Source: UBA1081 sp045535305
GTDB lineage: Bacteria; Bacillota; Clostridia; Oscillospirales; Acutalibacteraceae
Assembly (NCBI GenBank): GCA_045535305.1
Contig: JAZSLJ010000073.1
Location: forward strand, 124,001-188,000
DNA: 64,000 nucleotides
Reading direction: 5' to 3'
A model generated the notes under the pieces. The model did no database searches, was not told the origin of the DNA, and was given only the letters and a program-made list of their open reading frames with translations. This document shows positions 8,163 to 16,420 of this stretch, in pieces. The translations under genes were made by a program, and so were the position numbers. Numbering within the stretch: position 1 is the stretch's first letter; every line of letters starts with the position of its first letter.

Positions 8163-9338
8163 TTAATAGTTTTCTGCTTTTATTTCAAAATATGCCTGAG
8201 GATGAGCGCAAACGGGGCATACCTCGGGAGCCTGCTTACCAACAACAATGTGTCCGCAGTTTGAGCACTGCCAGATTTTTTCGCCATCGCGAGAGAATAC
8301 AAGTCCGCCTTCAATGTTTGCAATAAGTTTTCTGTAACGCTCTTCGTGTTCTTTTTCAATCTTTGCAACTTCTTCAAAGAGATATGCGATCTGATCAAAG
8401 CCTTCTGCTCTTGCGTCAGCAGCAAAACCTGCGTACATATCTGTCCATTCATAATTTTCACCGTTAGCAGCATCAGCAAGGTTAGCAAGAGTTGAGGGCA
8501 TACCGTCGTGAAGAAGCTTAAACCAAATTTTTGCGTGTTCTTTTTCATTACGGGCTGTTTCTTCAAATAGCTTGCCTATCTGAACATAACCGTCTTTTTT
8601 TGCCTTTGATGCATAGTAAAGATATTTTGTGTGTGCCTGTGATTCACCTGCAAAAGCAGCCATAAGATTCTTTTCAGTTTTTGTTCCTTTAATGTCCATA
8701 GATGGATTCTCCTTTGTATTTGATTTATTATTTTCAATAGGTTCAAAATCTTCCGCACCGTGTTTGCATATCGGGCAAACAAAATCATCGGGTAATTCAT
8801 CACCATTATAAACATAACCGCAGATTTTACAGCGATAACCTGACTTTTCAGCGGATTTTTCCGGTTTAGGTTTAACATTTGCATGATAATAAGAGTAGGT
8901 CATCGACGGTAAATCAGAAAGTATTTTTGCATCTGTAACATCGGCTATAAACATAGTATGTGTAATTAAGTCAATGTTTTCAACAACAGAGCAAGAAATA
9001 TATGCATTGGAATATTTATTTAAATAGGGAAGACCGTTTTCGGCAGTAGATATGTTATTATCAGCCTTGATTTTATCCACATTTCTGCCGCTCTGAAAAC
9101 CGTAATGCTTAAAAACATCAAAGGGGGCGGAAATATCAAGAATAGAAATGTTGAATTTCCCGGAATCTTTGATGATATCATGGGTAAAATTTGTCTTATT
9201 TACTGTTACGGACAGTCTGTTCGGTGTAACTGTAACTTGCATAGCGGTGTTTATAATACAACCGCTTTGATTTTTGTTGTCAACGCTTGTTAAGACAAAA
9301 AGACCGTAGCTTATATTAAACATCGCATTATTATCCAT
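8163..9338 (-). CDS. Flavin reductase-rubredoxin-rubrerythrin fusion
   Basis: A 391-residue multi-domain redox protein, probably an NAD(P)H-fed peroxide or oxygen reductase. Residues 1-155 are a flavin-reductase-like FMN domain (FNISYGLFVLTS opening). Residues 168-200 are a rubredoxin with Cys170, 173, 188 and 191. Residues 214-345 are a ferritin-like di-iron domain with ETARNEKEH and EEVAKIEKEHEER. Residues 356-385 are the C-terminal rubrerythrin rubredoxin (Cys358, 361, 374, 377). The first two domains match high-molecular-weight rubredoxin and the last two match rubrerythrin. An internal Shine-Dalgarno and ATG at residue 214 could also yield free rubrerythrin. A good promoter lies upstream. 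Confidence 0.9.
   Translation of the reverse strand: MDNNAMFNISYGLFVLTSVDNKNQSGCIINTAMQVTVTPNRLSVTVNKTNFTHDIIKDSGKFNISILDISAPFDVFKHYGFQSGRNVDKIKADNNISTAENGLPYLNKYSNAYISCSVVENIDLITHTMFIADVTDAKILSDLPSMTYSYYHANVKPKPEKSAEKSGYRCKICGYVYNGDELPDDFVCPICKHGAEDFEPIENNKSNTKENPSMDIKGTKTEKNLMAAFAGESQAHTKYLYYASKAKKDGYVQIGKLFEETARNEKEHAKIWFKLLHDGMPSTLANLADAANGENYEWTDMYAGFAADARAEGFDQIAYLFEEVAKIEKEHEERYRKLIANIEGGLVFSRDGEKIWQCSNCGHIVVGKQAPEVCPVCAHPQAYFEIKAENY
8697..8714 (-). promoter_or_regulatory. Internal ribosome-binding site and start in the rubrerythrin fusion
   Basis: Within the long frame, minus-strand AAGGAG (8709-8714) lies nine bases before the ATG at 8697-8699, which encodes Met214 at the exact start of the rubrerythrin domain (MDIKGTKTEKNL). 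The spacing is ideal. It may be a relic of a formerly separate gene or an active second start. Confidence 0.6.
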
Positions 9339-9357
9339 TTGCTCATCTCCTTGATTA

Positions 9358-9413
9358 ATAATAGGAATTATTCCTGTTATTTAGATTATATATCTATTAT
9401 TACCAAAAGTCAA
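9358..9413 (-). promoter_or_regulatory. Promoter of the rubrerythrin fusion operon with a palindrome
   Basis: On the minus strand TTGACT (9408-9413), 17 bases and TATAAT (9385-9390) form a near-consensus promoter. Just downstream is the perfect palindrome AGGAATTATTCCT (9363-9375), extendable to 9358-9380 with one mismatched pair. It lies between the -10 and the start codon and could be an operator for a redox-responsive repressor or an RNA hairpin. Confidence 0.65.
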
Positions 9414-9420
9414 CAGTTTT

Positions 9421-9455
9421 ATAAAAAATTTTTGACCGTTTTTTCAAACGGTCAA
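9421..9455 (-). terminator. Intrinsic terminator after the Cys-rich gene
   Basis: Minus-strand TTGACCG (9449-9455) pairs with CGGTCAA (9432-9438), the stem being extendable by AAA/TTT pairs, and is followed by AAATTTTTTAT. It lies eight bases after the stop of the gene at 9463-10299. Confidence 0.8.
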
Positions 9456-9462
9456 GGAATTG

Positions 9463-10299
9463 TTATTTACCGCATCCGCAACCGGATGAACAGGAGCCGG
9501 ACGGGGTGTATGAATCAAAATCAGATTCCTTTTCGCTGGGTGGGAAAAATTCGCCCACAGGGAACTTGATTTTTCTGAAGGAGTCGCAAGGATCTTCAGT
9601 ATTGCAAGTGCATTCTTTATTTGGCATACAGAAATCGTAAGCAGGAATAAGCATCTGTACATCACGTTCAAGCTGAACGATTGTAAAGAGTCCGATTGTA
9701 ACTCTGACTGCTTTTTCTGTGCATTCATTAACGAATCTGCCCGAGTATGTGCGTCTTACGCAGTTCGGAACACAGCAGGAAATATCAGCAATATTGTTAC
9801 AGCAGTCGCAAGGTCTGCAAAGTTTGGCATCAAGACAAAGAGGCTCGGCAACCTGTATTTTTGCTCTGGGGTTGCTTGAAACCACAGGCAGATTTTCACC
9901 GTTTTCTTTGTCGCAAAGTTCAGATGTGAAAATTTTTACATTTCCGTCGCTGCCAAAAAGAATACATTTTTTAGAAAATACCGTAAGACCGCTGACAGAT
10001 TCAGAAGGGCAGTTGGGTGATGTAATAACCTCAAGATTAACGCGGAAAAAGAATGTTAAGTCAACGGTGTAAAATCCTCTGTTAAAAGGTACACAATCCA
10101 CATCAGAGAAAACACTGATAACCTCGCATCCTTTACATTTGATAGCCGTTGCTTCGTCAATAATCTGCTGAGCGCAATCAGTAAAATAAACTCTCATGTC
10201 TGCAAGACAGTCTTTGTCTGCACAGGAATCATAGACTCTTGATGTATCAATGCAGACAGCTTCTTTTATTTTTTTGCATGATGTATCGTAATCGTTCAT
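9463..10299 (-). CDS. Cysteine-rich protein of unknown function
   Basis: I do not recognise a named family with certainty. The ATG at 10297-10299 is preceded by GGGAGG seven bases away; an earlier ATG at 10312-10314 overlaps that site and is unlikely. The 278 residues hold over 25 cysteines, many in pairs or clusters (DSCADKDC, KCKGC, RPCDCC, ISCCVPNC, CTCN) with a Gly-Cys-rich tail ending SSGCGCGK. The middle (PFNRGFYTVDLTFFFRVNLEV) is predicted beta-rich. There is no signal peptide or membrane segment. A spore-coat or metal-binding structural role is possible in this lineage, but it is only a guess. Confidence 0.75.
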   Translation of the reverse strand: MNDYDTSCKKIKEAVCIDTSRVYDSCADKDCLADMRVYFTDCAQQIIDEATAIKCKGCEVISVFSDVDCVPFNRGFYTVDLTFFFRVNLEVITSPNCPSESVSGLTVFSKKCILFGSDGNVKIFTSELCDKENGENLPVVSSNPRAKIQVAEPLCLDAKLCRPCDCCNNIADISCCVPNCVRRTYSGRFVNECTEKAVRVTIGLFTIVQLERDVQMLIPAYDFCMPNKECTCNTEDPCDSFRKIKFPVGEFFPPSEKESDFDSYTPSGSCSSGCGCGK

Positions 10300-10362
10300 A
10301 AAAAATCCTCCCATAAAATGATTTCAATACATCTTATGGGGGGAACTTTGTTTTTGTTACTG

Positions 10363-11646
10363 TTATAATTCAGTTTTTACAGGAATTGAGCCGTTTTCCA
10401 TTGATTCGTCGGCACAGAATACTACAAGATGACCGAGTACGGAATCATCTAATGTCGTGCACGATATTGACGGCTTATCATCTGTTACATATTTTATAAA
10501 ATCAGCAACAAGCGAATGATCACCACCGCCGTGGCCTATTGAAGCGGAATGACTTTCTGACAAATCAACAACTCTGTCTGTATGGTCATTTTCTTTATGA
10601 GGATTTATGTATGAAACGGTAAATTTCTGGTTTTCAAAAACTCCGTTTATTTCACCTTTAGTACCAATGATACGAACAATTCTTTTTGAAAATGCACATC
10701 CGGCTGTAAGGTTGTGTGATCCTGTTGCACCGTTGCTGAACTTAACCATAACAGTCTGATGATCAACAACATTATTATCGCATTTATAAGCACATTTACC
10801 GTATGGACTGATATTTTTAAGATATTCGTATTTTTCATCGTATGATGCATGGTGAAGCTCAGGCCATACATAAAAATCCCATTTTTCGGGCATATCAAGA
10901 TAGATTCTTCTTGCGGAAAGATTGCAGGTGTCAACATATTTGCAGTCAACCATGCATCTTTCACCTGCACCTTCAGGAGCGTTTTCAGCTTTGAAATACT
11001 GCAGAGAACCTGCGCTTGTTACCAATTCGGGTTTCACATCACCCATTAACCACATCATCAAGTCTATATCATGACAGCATTTTGCAAGAAGCATAGATGT
11101 TTTTGACTTGTCGGAATTTGCCCATTTACCTCTTACATAAGATGTTGCGTAGTGATGATAGCTTACATCTTCACATAACTGAATATTGATAATATCTCCG
11201 ATTTCACCGCTGATGACTGTTTTCTTTATTTCTTTGTAAAATTCGGAGTATCTTAAAACATGACATACCATAACCTTGTTGCCGTTTTCTTTTACAACAT
11301 CAACAAGTTCTCTCATTTCTTCCTTGTTCACGGCAAAAGGCTTTTCAAGTAACATATCATAACCTTTTTTTAACAGAGGTATGGATGTTGAAACATGGTC
11401 TTTATCCATCGTTCCGTTGATTATAACGTCTGCGAATTTATCCTTTTTTGCAAGCTCATCAGCATTTTTAAAGCAGTTTTCAGTCGGAATACCGTACTTT
11501 TCAACTGCTTCATGCACTCTTTCTTCGTCGGGATCTGCAATACCGACAATTTTAAGCTCATCAGGATGCTCTAATGAGTAGTCTGCGTAAATGATTGAAC
11601 GGTGTCCTGCACCGACAATAATTGCTGTAATAGGTTTCTTGCTCAT
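10363..11646 (-). CDS. Gfo/Idh/MocA-family NAD(P)-dependent oxidoreductase
   Basis: A 427-residue soluble oxidoreductase probably acting on a sugar or sugar derivative. The N-terminal Rossmann fold shows AIIVGAGHRS and a D in VGIADPD that suits NAD binding; LEKPFAVNKEE has the conserved lysine; CHDIDLMMWLMGDV is the family's C-terminal domain signature. It has a longer C-terminal region than simple inositol dehydrogenases, with several cysteines around 235-300. It follows a YbaK-like gene by 13 bases and lies near a GPH sugar symporter. The substrate cannot be inferred from sequence alone. Confidence 0.88.
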   Translation of the reverse strand: MSKKPITAIIVGAGHRSIIYADYSLEHPDELKIVGIADPDEERVHEAVEKYGIPTENCFKNADELAKKDKFADVIINGTMDKDHVSTSIPLLKKGYDMLLEKPFAVNKEEMRELVDVVKENGNKVMVCHVLRYSEFYKEIKKTVISGEIGDIINIQLCEDVSYHHYATSYVRGKWANSDKSKTSMLLAKCCHDIDLMMWLMGDVKPELVTSAGSLQYFKAENAPEGAGERCMVDCKYVDTCNLSARRIYLDMPEKWDFYVWPELHHASYDEKYEYLKNISPYGKCAYKCDNNVVDHQTVMVKFSNGATGSHNLTAGCAFSKRIVRIIGTKGEINGVFENQKFTVSYINPHKENDHTDRVVDLSESHSASIGHGGGDHSLVADFIKYVTDDKPSISCTTLDDSVLGHLVVFCADESMENGSIPVKTEL

Positions 11647-11659
11647 AATAACTATTCCT

Positions 11660-12193
11660 TTAAATATCTATAATTATTACATTGTGATTTGTGTATGGGA
11701 TGAATTTATGAATTATATCATCAGTTTTTATTTTTAAAGTTGATGTATTTTTGCAGGGATGACAGCCAAAATATTCATTTTTAATTAAGTCTGAATCAAT
11801 GGCAACCGTTATATTACGGTTGGTGTCATTAATCAAACCCAAAATGCTTACCGAGCCCGGTGTCATACCGAGATATTCCATAAGTTCTGCGTCTGATGCA
11901 AATGAAAGTCTGCTTGAACTAACTTGTCTTGATACTTTTCCTGCTTCGTATTTTTTGCCGCCTTCAAGCAAAAGCAGACAATACATACTTTTCTTATTGT
12001 TGGTAAGAAACAGATTCTTGCAAATTGAAACATCAAGCAGTTTTTCAACTTTTAAGCATTCACTTATCGTTGCAGCAGGAGAGTGATCTGTTCGTAAAAA
12101 ATGAATGTTTAATTCATCAAGAACATCATACACCCGTTCTTCAATTTCTGTTCTTTTATCTGTTGGACGTGAATCATACAACGAAAAATCCAT
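11660..12193 (-). CDS. YbaK/ProX-type aminoacyl-tRNA deacylase
   Basis: A 177-residue protein of the YbaK/prolyl-tRNA editing family, which hydrolyses mischarged Ala- or Cys-tRNA(Pro). Family features are DHSPAATISEC near the N-terminus, KNLFLTNNKK with the conserved lysine, GMTPGSVSILGLIND and the CHPCKNTSTLKI ending. The ATG at 12191-12193 follows GGGTGA at a suitable distance; an in-frame ATG four codons earlier has no ribosome-binding site. It probably shares a transcript with the Gfo/Idh/MocA gene 13 bases downstream, a chance-looking pairing. Stand-alone ProXp-ala is the best guess for subtype. Confidence 0.87.
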   Translation of the reverse strand: MDFSLYDSRPTDKRTEIEERVYDVLDELNIHFLRTDHSPAATISECLKVEKLLDVSICKNLFLTNNKKSMYCLLLLEGGKKYEAGKVSRQVSSSRLSFASDAELMEYLGMTPGSVSILGLINDTNRNITVAIDSDLIKNEYFGCHPCKNTSTLKIKTDDIIHKFIPYTNHNVIIIDI

Positions 12194-12280
12194 TAAATCA
12201 CCCATAAATGATTTTCATTAGAATATTAGCACAAATTCCCGTTTAATTCAACATCTTTTTGTAAAATTATAAAACAAATT

Positions 12281-12306
12281 CTGCGTACTTAACTGCAAGT
12301 ACGCAG
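12281..12306 (-). terminator. Terminator hairpin after the GPH symporter gene
   Basis: A perfect 10-pair stem, CTGCGTACTT (12281-12290) with AAGTACGCAG (12297-12306), lies 11 bases beyond the stop of the gene at 12318. The minus-strand tail AATTTGTTTTATAATTTT is a broken T run, so termination may be incomplete. Confidence 0.65.
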
Positions 12307-12317
12307 AAAAATATTTA

Positions 12318-13709
12318 TTAATTTTCAGTTGAAAGTTTTGCAGTAATTTCACTCATTTTATCATCTGTAAGTTTGAACTTTGTTGAGAATATAATAAGCG
12401 AAGCAGCCATCAGAATCATAGGTAACACAAGCATCATAACAGTAATTGCAGAATGTGCCATTTCGGGGTTTGCGGAGTGTAAATCACCGTCATAGTGCGA
12501 AATTGAAAGACCGGAATAAAGAATGATTGTCTGTACGGTATATGCCATTTTCTGCAGAAAACCTTTCATTGAAAATGTAACCGATTCTGCTCTGTAACCC
12601 ATTTTGTATTCGCCGTAGTCAACAATGTCGGCAAGGAAAACAGTTTGTGATACAAACATTGAAGCCGTACCTATCTGAGCTATAAGATATGTAATACCCA
12701 TAGCGGTTATGCTGCCTGACTGACCTGAAATGAACATTCCTATGTAGCCTGCAATCGCAAGTAAAAGCGAGAATTGATATGTTCTTCTTCTTGATGTGAA
12801 TTTCATCATAATGGGGATTACTGCAAGTCCGAGAATAGAGCCGACTGCACCGAAAGTGTTAAAGCCGCTTTGGCTTGAACTATCGCCTACAACAACATCA
12901 AAGTAATATGCACCGACACCTGAAATCATGTAGAAGCCTGCATTTGAAAGCATTGCGAAAAGAATAAAAACTCTGAGCTGATCGTTGTTTTTAATAACCT
13001 CAAAAATTTTCTTGAAAGAGAATTTTTCACCTGAGGGTGTTCTGTGTTTTTCTTTTGTTGTACCTACGCTAATAGACGAGAATATAATCAGACCAACAGC
13101 ACAAATAATTGACATTATTGTAAAAGTGCGTTCATCATAAACAGCTTCACCTGTATTTGCATCTTTTGTTATACTTACAAGTCCCACAAGAATAGGAGCA
13201 CCGATTGATACAATACCTTGACCGAGACCGGAGAATGTTCTTGCTATTGTTGCAATAAGACTGCGCTGTTTTGCGTCATTCGTAAATGAGGGCACCATTG
13301 ACCAATACGGAATATCGGCAAGTGTGTTTGACATTCCCCAGAATACATACATAAATGCGATATATGCATAAAGAGCCGCGCCTGAAAGATTTAAAATGTT
13401 ATTGAACAGTAAACCTAAAATTATTGCATTAAGTAATGATCCTATAAGAATCCAAGGTCTGTATTTACCCATTTTGAATTTACCGTTATCAACAATAGAG
13501 CCCATCATCGGGTCATTAATACCGTCCCAGATTCTTGCTATAGGTGTAAGAATAAGCAAGAAGTTTGAACTTAATTTCAAAACGTCGGTAAGATACTTGT
13601 TAAGATATGAATAAAACATACCGTAGCTGAGATCAAGACCGATCGCACCTGAGCCGTAACCGAGATATTTAAGTATACCGTCTTTTTTCTCCTGTGTTTT
13701 TTTAGCCAT
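12318..13709 (-). CDS. GPH-family (MelB-like) sugar:cation symporter
   Basis: A 463-residue major facilitator with about twelve membrane spans. The GPH signature NDPMMGSIVDNGKFKMGKYRPW is split across loop 2-3 (near residues 52-75), and YSMVPSFTNDAKQRS matches the loop after helix 4. The ATG at 13707-13709 follows GGAGG by eight bases; a longer frame from a TTG would bury that site. It probably imports an oligosaccharide or glycoside by Na+ or H+ cotransport. A GH4 glycosidase of the sort often paired with MelB is far away, at 45 kb. Confidence 0.88.
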   Translation of the reverse strand: MAKKTQEKKDGILKYLGYGSGAIGLDLSYGMFYSYLNKYLTDVLKLSSNFLLILTPIARIWDGINDPMMGSIVDNGKFKMGKYRPWILIGSLLNAIILGLLFNNILNLSGAALYAYIAFMYVFWGMSNTLADIPYWSMVPSFTNDAKQRSLIATIARTFSGLGQGIVSIGAPILVGLVSITKDANTGEAVYDERTFTIMSIICAVGLIIFSSISVGTTKEKHRTPSGEKFSFKKIFEVIKNNDQLRVFILFAMLSNAGFYMISGVGAYYFDVVVGDSSSQSGFNTFGAVGSILGLAVIPIMMKFTSRRRTYQFSLLLAIAGYIGMFISGQSGSITAMGITYLIAQIGTASMFVSQTVFLADIVDYGEYKMGYRAESVTFSMKGFLQKMAYTVQTIILYSGLSISHYDGDLHSANPEMAHSAITVMMLVLPMILMAASLIIFSTKFKLTDDKMSEITAKLSTEN

Positions 13710-13735
13710 TATCAATACCTCCAAATCTTATCATA

Positions 13736-13764
13736 ATGATATAATATTTGAGAGAAACTATCAA
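13736..13764 (-). promoter_or_regulatory. Possible promoter of the GPH symporter
   Basis: Minus-strand TTGATA (13759-13764), 17 bases and TATCAT (13736-13741) are a moderate sigma-A match about 27 bases before the symporter start. The region is AT-rich and other -10-like words overlap. Confidence 0.4.
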
Positions 13765-13801
13765 GCAAAATATTAAAAAATTATAAAATTTATTAACTAC
13801 C

Positions 13802-13830
13802 TTGTAATTTTGCTTCGGATAGTTTATAAT
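13802..13830 (+). promoter_or_regulatory. Promoter of the LCP-like operon
   Basis: TTGTAA (13802-13807), 17 bases and TATAAT (13825-13830), followed by an AGGGTGAT ribosome-binding site before the ATG at 13854. Confidence 0.65.
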
Positions 13831-13853
13831 AACTTAGATTAGGGTGATAAAAT

Positions 13854-14648
13854 ATGCTTAAAAATATATTACATAATAAAAAAATCATAATAGTTATTTC
13901 AATATTGTTAGTTGTCGTGGCCGTAGTTGTTACTGCAGTGTGCTTACATTCATCTGATAATGAACAGCAGACCGAGAAAAATACCAATACCCAGAATACC
14001 GAGCTTAACGGAAATGAAATTCTGTCGGGAGACAGCACATTTCTTGTGGTTGTTGTTGGCGAATCTAATGAAATTGTGTATCCGTTCCTTGCAGATTTTA
14101 AAATTTATTCGGGTCAACTTATTGTTACTCCCTTATCTGTGGATACTGTAGCCGCAGACGGCAGAACTTATGCTGAAAGTTATGCCTACGGCGGAATAAA
14201 TATGTTGCAAAGTGCCGTAGAAAACGGAAGAAATATCGATATCGATCGCTATGCCGTAATAAATAAGTCTGGTTTCAATCGTTTAACCGAGCTGATGGGT
14301 GAAGTAACACTTTATATCAATGAGAATTTTACTTATGATACATCTGACAAAACTTATACTGTAACTAAAGGTGAAAACAGTATGGGTTCTGATATGCTGT
14401 TCACTTATATTTCAATTCTTGCAAAGCAAGATAACAGTGAAAAAAACGCAGCTCAGGTTATTTGTAATGTTATAAACTCTTATATTGAAAATGTTGATGT
14501 GTCTGATGCTGAAAAACTTTTCGGTGATGTTACAAACTGTTTTTCAACCGATTTGACTATATCCGATTTTTATTCAGCAAAGAATGATATTGAATATCTT
14601 ATTAACAATGGTTTTGAATGTATAATATTTGATGATGTTAATGTGTAA
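13854..14648 (+). CDS. Divergent LytR-CpsA-Psr (LCP)-like membrane-anchored protein
   Basis: A 264-residue protein with one N-terminal membrane anchor (about 8-31), a low-complexity N/T/E linker and an extracellular domain. LIVTPLSVDTVAADG, YAYGGINMLQSAVE, IDIDRYAVINKSGFNRLTELMGEVTLYI follow the LCP pattern (beta strand with PRDT-like turn, GG.....V, YV.ID...F..LVD.LGGV.V). The arginine of the PRDT motif is absent and the C-terminal half is short, so activity as a teichoic-acid or glycan transferase is doubtful. Its stop abuts the next ATG, linking it to the transglutaminase-like gene. Confidence 0.65.
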   Translation: MLKNILHNKKIIIVISILLVVVAVVVTAVCLHSSDNEQQTEKNTNTQNTELNGNEILSGDSTFLVVVVGESNEIVYPFLADFKIYSGQLIVTPLSVDTVAADGRTYAESYAYGGINMLQSAVENGRNIDIDRYAVINKSGFNRLTELMGEVTLYINENFTYDTSDKTYTVTKGENSMGSDMLFTYISILAKQDNSEKNAAQVICNVINSYIENVDVSDAEKLFGDVTNCFSTDLTISDFYSAKNDIEYLINNGFECIIFDDVNV

Positions 14649-15839
14649 ATGATGAAAAATAAATTTTATAAAATAGTTGTAACTGTGTTGTTAGCTGCAA
14701 TATTTTTGTTTGTTGCAATACATCTTTACAATGATAAAACAGTTTCCGAAAAAATAAATGCATACTTTTCTGTATTTATTTTTCCTAATGATTTCAGTAA
14801 AGATAATCAGCCTTTCTCTACTCACAATTTTAATGAATTAACCAATATTGAGCGCCAGGCATATATTTGTATCTATAATAATATTTCAACGCATCCGAAG
14901 TATATTAAAATTCCCGCACTTACAAGTGAGGAATTCAACAGGGTGTATTTTGCCGTAAAAAATGACAATCCGAATATGCTTTGTTTCAGTGATTCCTGTA
15001 CGATGTCAACCATCGGCTCTGTATGTCTTTTGCAACTCACATATAATTGCGATGTTGATGAATGTAATGAAAAACAGGCATTACTCATGAAAACCGTAGA
15101 TTTTATTGTTAATGAAATGCCTGATTTTAATGATGATTACAGTAAAGAATTATATATTCACGATTATATTGTAAAAAATTGCACATATAAAGAATCAGAA
15201 ACTGCATCAACTGCGTACGGTTGTCTCGTTGACGGCGTTGCTGTGTGTTCAGGTTATTCAAGAGCTGCCATGCTTCTTTTTAAACAGGCGGGTATAGATT
15301 CAATGCTTGTGGGCGGTAACGGTCATTCTGAAACGCAGGGTACAGTAAGTCATATGTGGAATATTGTGTGGATTGACAATGAAGCATATCATCTTGATGT
15401 AACATGGGACGACCCTGTAAACGAAGATGAAAATTATCTGAGTCATATGTATTTTAATTTGACCGATGAGCAAATTTCAGATGATCATTCCGATTATACA
15501 TTATCTTTTGAATGCAATTCCGACAAATACGGTTATTTTCAATATAACAATCTTATGTTTGACGCATATGATGCCGGAGTTCTTGATACAGTTAAATTTA
15601 AATTGTTGAATAATATAAATAACGGCAGTAATTATATAGAGTTTTCATTCAACAATGAAAGTGCGTATGAATCCGCTGTTGATAATTTGATTGATAATAC
15701 AAAAGTGGGCGCAGATATTTATAATGTTCTTGCCTATCTATCAAAATATGTTGTAGGTAATACGGATGTATCCAGAGTGATACTTACTCATGATGACAAT
15801 AAAAGATACATCAGAATGATGTTTAATAATATGGAATAA
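14649..15839 (+). CDS. Membrane-anchored transglutaminase-like (papain-fold) protein
   Basis: A 396-residue protein with an N-terminal membrane anchor (about 7-27) and an extracellular transglutaminase-like domain at about 150-260. The probable triad is Cys200 in GVAVCSGYS, His235 in SHMWNIV and Asp250 in YHLDVTW. It starts right after the stop of the LCP-like gene (TAAATGATG), consistent with coupling. Such enzymes in Clostridia are thought to be cell-surface proteases or cross-linkers; the substrate is unknown. The last 120 residues have no recognised domain. Confidence 0.85.
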   Translation: MMKNKFYKIVVTVLLAAIFLFVAIHLYNDKTVSEKINAYFSVFIFPNDFSKDNQPFSTHNFNELTNIERQAYICIYNNISTHPKYIKIPALTSEEFNRVYFAVKNDNPNMLCFSDSCTMSTIGSVCLLQLTYNCDVDECNEKQALLMKTVDFIVNEMPDFNDDYSKELYIHDYIVKNCTYKESETASTAYGCLVDGVAVCSGYSRAAMLLFKQAGIDSMLVGGNGHSETQGTVSHMWNIVWIDNEAYHLDVTWDDPVNEDENYLSHMYFNLTDEQISDDHSDYTLSFECNSDKYGYFQYNNLMFDAYDAGVLDTVKFKLLNNINNGSNYIEFSFNNESAYESAVDNLIDNTKVGADIYNVLAYLSKYVVGNTDVSRVILTHDDNKRYIRMMFNNME

Positions 15840-15852
15840 AGGACTGTTTATT

Positions 15853-16410
15853 TTGGATAGTGAAAAAATTAAAAAAGCTGTGCGTGATATTTTGGAGGCA
15901 ATAGGTGAAGATCCTGACAGAGAGGGACTTGTTGAAACTCCGGCAAGAGTAGCTGCAATGTATGAAGAAATTTTTGCAGGTCTTTCAGATAATCCTAAGA
16001 ATTATATGAAGGTGTTTACCGAAACAGATAACGATGAAGTAGTTGTTGTTCGTGATATACCGCTTTATTCAATGTGTGAGCATCATTTGTTGCCCTTTGT
16101 GGGTAAAGCACATATCGCATACATTCCGTCAGACGGAAAAGTTATAGGACTTTCAAAGCTTGCAAGAATTGTAAACTCTTTTGCAAAAAGACCTCAGTTA
16201 CAGGAAAGAATAACATCTCAGGTTGCTGATTTTCTTGATAAGGAATTAAATCCTCTCGGTGTTGCAGTTGTGGTTGAAGCAGAGCATTTGTGTATGACTA
16301 TGCGCGGTGCAAGAGCCGCAGGTGCAGTAACTCAGACATCAGCTTTGCGTGGTATTGCAAAAAGTGATGCCCGTACCAGAGCTGAAATTATGTCGCTTCT
16401 GAAAGGTTAA
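15853..16410 (+). CDS. folE: GTP cyclohydrolase I
   Basis: Converts GTP to 7,8-dihydroneopterin triphosphate, the first step towards tetrahydrofolate and also towards queuosine. The 185-residue product has the zinc ligands Cys75 and His78 in SMCEHHLLPF and Cys147 in AEHLCMTMRG, plus GLSKLARIVN. The start is TTG at 15853 with AAAGGA ten bases before it. No other folate gene is near; it sits between a surface-protein pair and a lipoprotein gene, two bases... from the latter's upstream GTG codon. The queA-tgt genes at 60 kb use the same pathway product line. Confidence 0.95.
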   Translation: MDSEKIKKAVRDILEAIGEDPDREGLVETPARVAAMYEEIFAGLSDNPKNYMKVFTETDNDEVVVVRDIPLYSMCEHHLLPFVGKAHIAYIPSDGKVIGLSKLARIVNSFAKRPQLQERITSQVADFLDKELNPLGVAVVVEAEHLCMTMRGARAAGAVTQTSALRGIAKSDARTRAEIMSLLKG

Positions 16411-16420
16411 GGTGAATATT

